Below the pieces are notes generated by a model, which did not search any database, was not told the DNA's origin, and saw nothing but the letters and a program-made list of their open reading frames with translations. Below are positions 17,371 to 23,825 of a stretch of DNA of 64,000 nucleotides, piece after piece (the stretch's first letter is position 1; the number at the start of each line of letters is the position of its first letter). Origin of the DNA: Mucilaginibacter endophyticus (GTDB lineage Bacteria; Bacteroidota; Bacteroidia; Sphingobacteriales; Sphingobacteriaceae). The DNA lies in NCBI RefSeq assembly GCF_003351025.1, contig NZ_QPCG01000005.1, positions 211,932 through 275,931 of the forward strand, given 5' to 3'. The translations under genes were made by a program, and so were the position numbers.

Positions 17371-18825
17371 ATGACAATAGCGGGCTATATTGGGTTTTAT
17401 ATCTTGATAAGCCCGCTATTGATTTTAATACTGGCCGGGTATTGGAAGCTTTTCGAAAAGGCGGGGCGCCGTGGCTGGGAGGCGCTCATCCCGGTCTATC
17501 ACCTTTACATCATGCTCAAACTTAGCCAAAGGCCGTTATGGTTGCTTTTGCTGCTTTTAATACCGGGCATAAACTTCATTATAAGCATAGGTATCCTTGT
17601 TGATTTCATTAAATCGTTCGGGAAGGTAGGAATCGGGCAAATTACCATGTCGGTACTGTTGCCTTTTATTTTTATCCCTAAATGGGGCTTTGATAAAAAT
17701 ACCCGCTATGTTGGGCCCTCGGGAAGCAGTGATTTCAGGGAGCAATACCATGATCTGGATAAATCACGCGTACGGGAGTGGACAGAGGCTATCTTGTTTG
17801 CCGTAATAGCGGCGACGGTAATTCGCGGACTTTTCCTGGAGGCTTTTACCATTCCCACCTCATCAATGGAAAGCTCACTAATGGTGGGCGATTTTTTATT
17901 TGTGAGCAAGATCAATTATGGTGCCCGCCTGCCCATGACCCCAATTGCCTTTCCCTTTGCACATCATACCATGCCGCTTACAGGTACCAAAGCTTATTGG
18001 GATGGCGTAAAGCTGCCATATTACCGGCTACCGGGTTTTAGCGAAGTTAAAAGGGGCGACGCGGTTGTGTTCAATTATCCTATGGATGCCGATTCGCCGT
18101 TTTACCGCCCAGTAGATAAGCAGGAAAATTATATCAAACGATGTGAGGCTGCTCCCGGCGATACCATAAAAATGGAATACGGGCAGGTATATGTAAACAA
18201 CCGCTTAATAGCCAATCCGCCAAATGGGGAAATGGAATACCGGGTGCGTACAGATGGCTCAGACAGTGTGTTTGACCGCCGTACGCAATATGATCTGCAC
18301 CTGGAGGATATCCAGCAGTTTACTAAGGTAGATTTTACTGTCAATACCACAGCAGAATCGGCCGAAAAGCTGAAAACCTATTCCCACATTAAAATGGTAA
18401 GGCCGGATATTAAATTAAGAGGTGTATACGACCCGGAGGTTTTTCCGCATGATCCCCATTTCCGGTGGAATGAGGATAACCTCGGCTCAATTATTATACC
18501 GCGAGCGGGTTGGGCGGTTAAGCTGGACAGCACAACTATGCCTTTTTATCGCCGGGCTATTGAAGTGTATGAAAATAATAAGGTACAGGTTAAAGGGAAT
18601 GAAATCCTGATTAATGGTTTGAAGGCGGATAGCTATACTTTTAAAATGAACTATTACTGGATGATGGGCGATAACCGCCATAATTCGGAAGATTCGCGCT
18701 TTTGGGGTTTCGTTCCGGAAGATCATATTGTAGGTAAAGCTGTATTTGTGTGGATGAGCTGGGATGCTAATTCGCCATCATGGTGTAAGATCAGATGGGA
18801 TAGGGTGTTTAGGAGGATTAATTAA
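17371..18825 (+). CDS. lepB: Signal peptidase I, copy 1 (with N-terminal DUF5684-like membrane region)
   Basis: A membrane-bound serine protease that cleaves signal peptides of exported proteins. The 484 residues start with three hydrophobic segments (about 1-110, DUF5684-like, with WKLFEKAGRRGWEALIPVYH). A further membrane anchor, EAILFAVIAATVIRGLFLEA, leads into the catalytic Ser165 in PTSSMESSL. The general base Lys256 is in YIKRCEAAPGD, and box E is GDNRHNSEDSRFWGFVP. A long insert separates boxes D and E, common in Bacteroidota. It is the first of three tandem homologues, starting 16 bases after dapB. Confidence 0.93.
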   Translation: MTIAGYIGFYILISPLLILILAGYWKLFEKAGRRGWEALIPVYHLYIMLKLSQRPLWLLLLLLIPGINFIISIGILVDFIKSFGKVGIGQITMSVLLPFIFIPKWGFDKNTRYVGPSGSSDFREQYHDLDKSRVREWTEAILFAVIAATVIRGLFLEAFTIPTSSMESSLMVGDFLFVSKINYGARLPMTPIAFPFAHHTMPLTGTKAYWDGVKLPYYRLPGFSEVKRGDAVVFNYPMDADSPFYRPVDKQENYIKRCEAAPGDTIKMEYGQVYVNNRLIANPPNGEMEYRVRTDGSDSVFDRRTQYDLHLEDIQQFTKVDFTVNTTAESAEKLKTYSHIKMVRPDIKLRGVYDPEVFPHDPHFRWNEDNLGSIIIPRAGWAVKLDSTTMPFYRRAIEVYENNKVQVKGNEILINGLKADSYTFKMNYYWMMGDNRHNSEDSRFWGFVPEDHIVGKAVFVWMSWDANSPSWCKIRWDRVFRRIN

Positions 18826-19019
18826 TGTGCAGATGGGGAAGATGTGCGGATGTGCAAATTTCAGATGTGCAGATGAGGGATTTTCCGGAACCAATAATTA
18901 ATATTGAAGAGCGTAACATATAACGTGTAACATATATCTTATACATAAAATATAAACATTAAAAAATCTGCACATTTGCACATCTGAAATTTGCACATTG
19001 AAGCACATTTGCACATCAA
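18826..19019. repeat. Inverted repeat, family C, between lepB copies 1 and 2
   Basis: Arms such as GATGTGCAAATTTCAGATGTG near 18849 and CACATCTGAAATTTGCACATT near 18978 are complementary. The element begins at the stop codon of lepB copy 1 and ends about 4 bases before the ATG of copy 2, so it provides the whole leader and ribosome-binding region of copy 2. Confidence 0.8.
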
Positions 19020-19023
19020 GAAT

Positions 19024-20163
19024 ATGAACTGGAAATTCTGGAAAAAGAAAGATTCAAGTAAAGTAAAAAAGAAAAAAAGCGCGCTCCGTGAATGGGGCGA
19101 TGCCATCATATTTGCAGTAATAGCCGCTACCCTTATCCGTACGCTATTTATCGAAGCCTACGTGATCCCCAGCGGTTCGATGGAGAACTCGCTTTTAATT
19201 GGTGACTACCTGTTTGTGAGCAAGGTTAACTATGGTGCAAGGATGCCGATAACACCTGTTTCGTTTCCGTTTATGCACCATACAACGCCATGGGGCACTC
19301 AGGCCTATTGGGGTGGTGTAAAATTACCTTATTATCGTCTGCCGGGTTTAAGCGACATTAAAAAAGGGGATATCGTTGTATTTAACGCGCCGATAGAGGC
19401 TGATTCGCCTTATTTCAGGCCTGTTGATAAACGCGAGAACATTATCAAACGTTGCCAGGGAACTCCGGGCGATACTTTAAGTGTTGTAGACGCGCAGGTT
19501 TATATCAATGGCAAAGCCGCACCAAGTCCTGAACGAGGCAAAGAAGGTTATTTTGTTGAAACCAACGGTCAGGAGTTTAACCCGGCTATTTTAAATGAAC
19601 TTAAAATAGAGATCAGGGGAAATACCGGTAACCGTTACGAAATGATGATGGGAAAAGAGTCTGCAGCTACCTTGAAAACGTATTCAAACGTAAAATCAAT
19701 TGTGCCGGCCGTTACACTTAAAGGCACCAGCGATCCGCTGAACCCGGTTTATCCAGTCAAATATCCACGTTATAAGATCACGCCTAACTTCCCGGATTTT
19801 AAATGGAATGTTGACAACTACGGGCCCATTATTATCCCCAAAAAAGGCTGGACTGTTAAACTGGATAGCCTCACTTTCCCGGTTTATGGGCGCGCTATCG
19901 AGCTTTATGAAAACAATAAAGTAAATGTTGTTGGTAAGGATATCATGATTAACGGAAAAAAAGCCGATACTTATACCTTTAAGCTTAACTACTATTTTAT
20001 GATGGGTGATAACCGTCATAATTCGGAAGATTCGCGCTTTTGGGGCTTTGTTCCTGAAGATCACGTGGTAGGTAAGGCATTATTTACCTGGATGAGTATT
20101 GACAGTACAGCCACTTTCTTTGATAAAATAAGGTGGAACAGGCTGTTCAGGGGCATACATTAA
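19024..20163 (+). CDS. lepB: Signal peptidase I, copy 2 (short N-terminus)
   Basis: A 379-residue signal peptidase. The ATG at 19024 gives MNWKFWKKKD; an earlier TTG lies inside the family C repeat and is unlikely. A lysine-rich cytoplasmic start is followed by one anchor (DAIIFAVIAATLIRTLFIEA). The catalytic Ser52 is in PSGSMENSL, the base Lys142 in IIKRCQGTPGD, and box E is GDNRHNSEDSRFWGFVP. Unlike copies 1 and 3 it lacks the roughly 110-residue DUF5684-like membrane region. All catalytic residues are intact, so it should be active. Confidence 0.92.
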   Translation: MNWKFWKKKDSSKVKKKKSALREWGDAIIFAVIAATLIRTLFIEAYVIPSGSMENSLLIGDYLFVSKVNYGARMPITPVSFPFMHHTTPWGTQAYWGGVKLPYYRLPGLSDIKKGDIVVFNAPIEADSPYFRPVDKRENIIKRCQGTPGDTLSVVDAQVYINGKAAPSPERGKEGYFVETNGQEFNPAILNELKIEIRGNTGNRYEMMMGKESAATLKTYSNVKSIVPAVTLKGTSDPLNPVYPVKYPRYKITPNFPDFKWNVDNYGPIIIPKKGWTVKLDSLTFPVYGRAIELYENNKVNVVGKDIMINGKKADTYTFKLNYYFMMGDNRHNSEDSRFWGFVPEDHVVGKALFTWMSIDSTATFFDKIRWNRLFRGIH

Positions 20164-20185
20164 TTGAAAATATAAAAACACTGAA

Positions 20186-21664
20186 GTGAACGGAATAGGA
20201 TTAGTAATTGCATTTGTTCTTTTTATAGTATTACCATTTGCAGGTTTGTGGAAACTGTTTGAAAAGGCAGGAAGACCAGGTTGGGAGGGCATTGTACCAC
20301 TCTATAACTTTTTTATCATCATTAAGCTCACCGGAAGGCCTGCATGGTGGTTTATCATGTTGCTTATACCTGGTTTAAACTTTTTAATAGCTTTAGGCCT
20401 GATTGTTGATTTTTTGAAATCGTACGGTAAGTTCACCTTTGCCGAACATGCCCAGGGTGTTGTTTTGCCTTTTATTTACTTCCCTAAATGGGGTAATGAT
20501 AAAGACACTAAATATTTAGGTCAATCGGCCAGTCCGGAGTTTAGGACAAAATATAAGATTGCCTTAAAGAAGACCCAGGCACGTGAGTGGGCTGATGCTA
20601 TCATCTTTGCGGTAATTGCCGCTACCTTGATCCGTACTTTATTTATTGAGGCTTATGTGATTCCCAGCGCTTCGATGGAAAGCTCATTGCTTATTGGCGA
20701 TTACCTATTTGTAAGCAAAGTGAACTATGGCGCGCGTTTACCCATGACACCTGTCGCGTTCCCTTTTGCACACCATACCATGCCGCTTATTAACACAAAG
20801 GCTTACTGGGATGGTATCGAACTGCCATACTACCGTTTGCCAGGATTAGCCGATATCAAGAAAGGCGATGTGGTGGTATTTAACTACCCGATGGATGCCG
20901 ATTCGCCGTATTTTAGGCCGGTTGATAAGCGTGAGAACTATATCAAGCGCTGTCAGGGTACGCCAGGCGATACACTGAGTGTTGTTAACGCACAGGTGTT
21001 TATAAATGGCAAGGCGGCTATTACGCCTCCTAAAGGTGAGATCACTTATGACGTTAAAACAGATGGAAATGAGCTTAATCCGCAGATTGCAACCGATCTA
21101 CACCTGTCAGATCTCTCATCTATAAACAACAACGAGTTTATAACCAATACCACCGAAGAGTCAGCGAAAGCGTTAAGAGGATATTCTAACATCAAATCGG
21201 TTACACCAAGGTTAACGCCAGGAGGCGCGTCCGATCCAATGAACCCGGTTTATCCAACCATATTCTCTAATTACAAATTAGGGGCAAACACCCCTGATTA
21301 TAAATGGAACGTAGATAATTACGGACCTATCATAGTACCTAAAGCTGGCTGGACAGTAAAACTGGATAGTTTAACGTTCCCAATCTACGGTCGCGCTATT
21401 GCGGTTTATGAAGGCAACAAGGTTGAGGTGAATGGTAACGACATCTTGATTAATGGTAAAAAAGCGGATAGTTACACCTTTAAACTTAACTATTATTTTA
21501 TGATGGGCGATAACCGTCATAATTCAGAAGATTCACGTTTCTGGGGTTTTGTTCCTGAAGATCATATTGTAGGCAAGGCATTGTTTATCTGGATGAGTGT
21601 TGACGATAATGCTTCGTTTATCCACAAGATCCGCTGGAGCAGGTTGTTTAATCTGATCCATTAG
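20186..21664 (+). CDS. lepB: Signal peptidase I, copy 3 (with N-terminal DUF5684-like membrane region)
   Basis: A 492-residue signal peptidase starting with GTG (MNGIGLVIAF); no better ATG is in frame before the first membrane segment. The N-terminal membrane region (WKLFEKAGRPGWEGIVPLYN) matches copy 1, and the catalytic part is closer to copy 2. The catalytic Ser163 is in PSASMESSL, the base Lys254 in YIKRCQGTPGD, and box E is identical to the other copies. It lies 22 bases after copy 2, so the two are likely cotranscribed. The trio probably arose by tandem duplication; division of labour between substrates is inference. Confidence 0.93.
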   Translation: MNGIGLVIAFVLFIVLPFAGLWKLFEKAGRPGWEGIVPLYNFFIIIKLTGRPAWWFIMLLIPGLNFLIALGLIVDFLKSYGKFTFAEHAQGVVLPFIYFPKWGNDKDTKYLGQSASPEFRTKYKIALKKTQAREWADAIIFAVIAATLIRTLFIEAYVIPSASMESSLLIGDYLFVSKVNYGARLPMTPVAFPFAHHTMPLINTKAYWDGIELPYYRLPGLADIKKGDVVVFNYPMDADSPYFRPVDKRENYIKRCQGTPGDTLSVVNAQVFINGKAAITPPKGEITYDVKTDGNELNPQIATDLHLSDLSSINNNEFITNTTEESAKALRGYSNIKSVTPRLTPGGASDPMNPVYPTIFSNYKLGANTPDYKWNVDNYGPIIVPKAGWTVKLDSLTFPIYGRAIAVYEGNKVEVNGNDILINGKKADSYTFKLNYYFMMGDNRHNSEDSRFWGFVPEDHIVGKALFIWMSVDDNASFIHKIRWSRLFNLIH

Positions 21665-21668
21665 TCGA

Positions 21669-21701
21669 CGCCCCTAACCCCCTAAAGGGGGGAACAATAG
21701 T
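21669..21701. repeat. G/C-rich repeat, family E (CCCCTAACCCCCTAAAGGGG)
   Basis: Follows the lepB copy 3 stop by 4 bases and ends in GGAACAATAGTT. The same unit with the same tail occurs at 41556-41589 and 51021-51047, and a relative forms the ends of 33936-34173. Confidence 0.75.
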
Positions 21702-21737
21702 TAAAGGCCTGTTTTGCGGAGCAAAACAGGCCTTTAC
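21702..21737 (+). terminator. Hairpin terminator after the lepB cluster
   Basis: TAAAGGCCTGTTTTGC and GCAAAACAGGCCTTTA are perfect complements around a 4-base loop, followed by a T-rich stretch (CTTTTAT). It closes the parA-to-lepB transcript. Confidence 0.75.
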
Positions 21738-21746
21738 TTTTATATA

Positions 21747-21859
21747 ACTGCCGCGGGCTTCCAGCCCGTGGTTTAGCATGGTTTCAGCTTTCAGCTGAAC
21801 TTTTGTGTAAGCTGAAACCATAGTCCCAACGGGTTACGCTGTGCTAAACCCGCGGTAGT
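21747..21859. repeat. Nested inverted repeat, family D, overlapping the end of the Ldh gene
   Basis: The outer arms ACTGCCGCGGG and CCCGCGGTAGT pair, the next arms GTTTAGCA and TGCTAAAC pair, and an inner stem GGTTTCAGCTT / AAGCTGAAACC pairs. The right arm contains the last codons (Pro-Arg-Val) and the stop of the Ldh-type gene, so the coding end is made of repeat sequence. Confidence 0.8.
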
Positions 21860-22926
21860 GGCTCTATTCCAAACCTTTCCGCCAGTTTATTTAAATCTTC
21901 AACAACGGAATCAACTAACGGGATACCATTAACCATTCTATCGGCTTCGGCTTCCAGTTCGGGTTCGCCGGGGATGATCACTTTTTGATCAGCGCCAACT
22001 GTCGCCGATGATTTAAAGCGTTCTATCCAGTTATCTAAATGATTTTTAAACTCGTCTACCGGGCGGAAGCCATCAACGCGCATAGCGCCTAAAAAGTGCC
22101 CTATGCCTGCGCCAACCGGATCGTTAGGCGGATCAAGAAATGCTACAAACGGTGGTACCCATGGGCCATAATTTGCGCCAGACAACACTGCCGATAAAAT
22201 ATCTACCGTAGCGCTGAGCCCAAAACCTTTGTGGCTGCCATGATCACGGTCGCTACCCAGGGGAAGGAGTGAGCCGCCGGTTTTCAATGCGTGAGGATCT
22301 GTTGTATAATTACCTTCTTTATCCTGGATCCAACCTTCGGGCACTTGTTTTCCCAAACGCTGGGCTATTTCCAGCTTACCGTTAGCCGCAGCCGAGGTTG
22401 CCAAATCAACTATCACCGGTGGGTATTTACCTGCCGGAAAAGCATAACACATGGGATTGGTACCCAGAAGTCGTTCGCTTGAAAAAGTAGGCGCCACCAA
22501 CGGACTTGCATTAGTCATGGCAAAGCCTATCATATCTTTCTCCACAGCCATGAGCCCGTGATAACCGGCGATACCAAAATGATTGGAATTACGCACCGAA
22601 ACCCAACCCGAACCATATAATTCGGCTTTTTTTATGGCTACTTCCATCGCGTAAGGTGCAATCACCAATCCAAGACCCGCATCGCCATCAATGGTAGCTG
22701 TTGTAGGCGTTTCGTGAACTATCCGGATGTTGGGAGTAGGATTAATGCGTTTCTTCTCCCACAGGCGTACATAGCCGCTTAAACGGGCCACGCCATGCGA
22801 GTCAATACCCCGCAGATCAGATTTGAGCAGCACATCAGCAGCTAATACAGCGTGTTCATGACTGCAGCCTATGGCTTTAAATATATCTTCGGTGAATGAG
22901 CGTAGGGTAGATGGTGATATCAGCAT
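21844..22926 (-). CDS. Malate/L-lactate dehydrogenase family (Ldh-type) NAD(P)-dependent oxidoreductase
   Basis: A 360-residue member of the LDH2/YbiC/YlbC family (type 2 malate/L-lactate dehydrogenase), which is unrelated to the classical Rossmann LDH. Family motifs are KSDLRGIDSHGVARL near residues 50-64, RNSNHFGIAGYHG near 122-134, AMTNASPLVAPTFSSERLLGTNPM, and SDRDHGSHKGFGLSATVDILSAVLSG. It reduces or oxidises a 2-oxo/2-hydroxy acid, possibly malate, lactate, ureidoglycolate or a related compound. The last three residues come from a family D repeat. It is alone on its strand. Confidence 0.88.
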   Translation of the reverse strand: MLISPSTLRSFTEDIFKAIGCSHEHAVLAADVLLKSDLRGIDSHGVARLSGYVRLWEKKRINPTPNIRIVHETPTTATIDGDAGLGLVIAPYAMEVAIKKAELYGSGWVSVRNSNHFGIAGYHGLMAVEKDMIGFAMTNASPLVAPTFSSERLLGTNPMCYAFPAGKYPPVIVDLATSAAANGKLEIAQRLGKQVPEGWIQDKEGNYTTDPHALKTGGSLLPLGSDRDHGSHKGFGLSATVDILSAVLSGANYGPWVPPFVAFLDPPNDPVGAGIGHFLGAMRVDGFRPVDEFKNHLDNWIERFKSSATVGADQKVIIPGEPELEAEADRMVNGIPLVDSVVEDLNKLAERFGIEPLPRV

Positions 22927-22949
22927 AGCGGCAAAGATAACCGTTGATT

Positions 22950-23047
22950 ATGAACCTTGATGCACTTGATTTTAGGATTTCTTGAGTTTAGTCTACCTCT
23001 ATACAGGAAAATCCTATAATCCTGTAAATCCTATAAATCATGGTTCA
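22950..23047. repeat. Inverted repeat, family F
   Basis: Starts TGAACCTTGAT and ends ATCATGGTTCA, with inner arms GATTTTAGGATTT and AAATCCTATAAATC. It is part of a 477-base gene-free region (22927-23403) that also holds the element at 23059-23139, a family A repeat at 23181-23274 and a terminator at 23330-23366. Confidence 0.7.
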
Positions 23048-23058
23048 GACAAAGTTCC

Positions 23059-23139
23059 GCGTTAGGGATGGGAGCGGATACCGGCCCGTGAATAAGGCCT
23101 GCAGGCGTATGAGCGCACAGCCCGGGCCGCAGGCAACGC
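23059..23139 (+). ncRNA. Candidate structured RNA element, copy 1
   Basis: An 81-base element with a closing stem GCGTT (23059-23063) / AACGC (23135-23139). It shares AGGGATGGGAGCGGATACC with a second copy at 27235-27317, and both also carry GGCC-loop-GGCC and the palindrome AGCCCGGGC. In the second copy the closing stem changes to GCAAT/ATTGC with pairing kept. Whether it is transcribed is unknown; no promoter was found. It is best regarded as a repeat with RNA-like structural conservation. Confidence 0.5.
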
Positions 23140-23180
23140 CCCCCAACAGCAGCTTGCTTAAATAAATTGTTAAAACATAC

Positions 23181-23274
23181 GTGATTGCGAGGTACTAAGC
23201 AATCGCGAACTATACAGGGGAGATTGGCATGGTTGTCCGGTAAAGTTGGGGATTGCTTCGTGCCTCGCAATGAC
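23181..23274. repeat. Palindromic repeat, family A
   Basis: Begins GTGATTGCGAGGTACTAAGCAATCGC and ends GATTGCTTCGTGCCTCGCAATGAC in split arms. It contains the internal ACTATACAGGG that is also present in the diverged copy at 28032-28183. Confidence 0.8.
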
Positions 23275-23329
23275 GGCTGGTGATGATTGCTTCATTTCCT
23301 TACAGCTAATGCAATAAATATATCCAACC

Positions 23330-23366
23330 AAAAAAGACCATCCGCTTACGCAAATGGTCTTTTTTA
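23330..23366 (-). terminator. Terminator of the str operon (after rpsJ)
   Basis: AAAAAAGACCAT and ATGGTCTTTTTT pair around a 12-base loop, 38 bases beyond the rpsJ stop. The T-run is present on the minus strand, and the symmetry also allows plus-strand use. Confidence 0.85.
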
Positions 23367-23403
23367 TTTTTTGTCCCACACCTTTCAGTGGGCCGGTCGT
23401 CTA

Positions 23404-23709
23404 TCAAACTTTGATCTCAACCTCAACACCGCTTGGCAATTCAAGCTTCATCAGGGCATCTACAGTTTTTGAGTTAGAGCTGTAAATGTCTAATAAGCGC
23501 TTGTATGAGCAAAGTTGGAATTGCTCACGTGCTTTTTTGTTTACGTGTGGTGAACGTAATACGGTGAAGATTTTCTTTTCGGTTGGTAACGGAAGTGGTC
23601 CGCTAACTACAGCGCCAGTTGGCTTTACTGTTTTTACGATTTTCTCGGCAGATTTGTCTACCAGGTTGTAATCGTAAGATTTCAATTTGATCCTGATTCT
23701 TTGGCTCAT
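23404..23709 (-). CDS. rpsJ: 30S ribosomal protein S10
   Basis: S10 is part of the 30S subunit head and also acts as NusE in transcription antitermination. The 101 residues start MSQRIRIKLKSYDYNLVDKSAEKIV and contain GPLPLPTEKKIFTVLRSPHVNKKAREQFQL, the S10 signature. It is the last gene of the operon rpsL-rpsG-fusA-rpsJ; a tuf gene, present in many str operons, is not here. A strong 17-bp palindrome separates it from fusA. Confidence 0.98.
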   Translation of the reverse strand: MSQRIRIKLKSYDYNLVDKSAEKIVKTVKPTGAVVSGPLPLPTEKKIFTVLRSPHVNKKAREQFQLCSYKRLLDIYSSNSKTVDALMKLELPSGVEVEIKV

Positions 23710-23776
23710 TGTTAATTTGAATTTTAACTACCCTAAGAGCTATTTATTAGGGATAGTTGATTTTTATTATTTATTG

Positions 23777-23813
23777 AATTACTGAATCAGCTATAGTAGC
23801 TGATTCAGTAATT
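23777..23813. promoter_or_regulatory. 17-bp perfect palindrome between fusA and rpsJ
   Basis: AATTACTGAATCAGCTA and TAGCTGATTCAGTAATT are exact complements around a 3-base loop. It starts 12 bases after the fusA stop and ends 68 bases before the rpsJ start. No T-run follows, so it is more likely an RNA stability, processing or attenuation hairpin than a full terminator. Confidence 0.6.
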
Positions 23814-23825
23814 TAAAATTGATTA

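Noticed and set aside
17371..21664. Three lepB copies as an assembly duplication
   Set aside because: The copies are clearly diverged in length and sequence, with different starts and spacers.
23031..23379. Minus-strand ORFs of 69-79 codons in the 22.9-23.4 kb gap
   Set aside because: They are translations of repeats A and F and the structured element; no conserved protein features.
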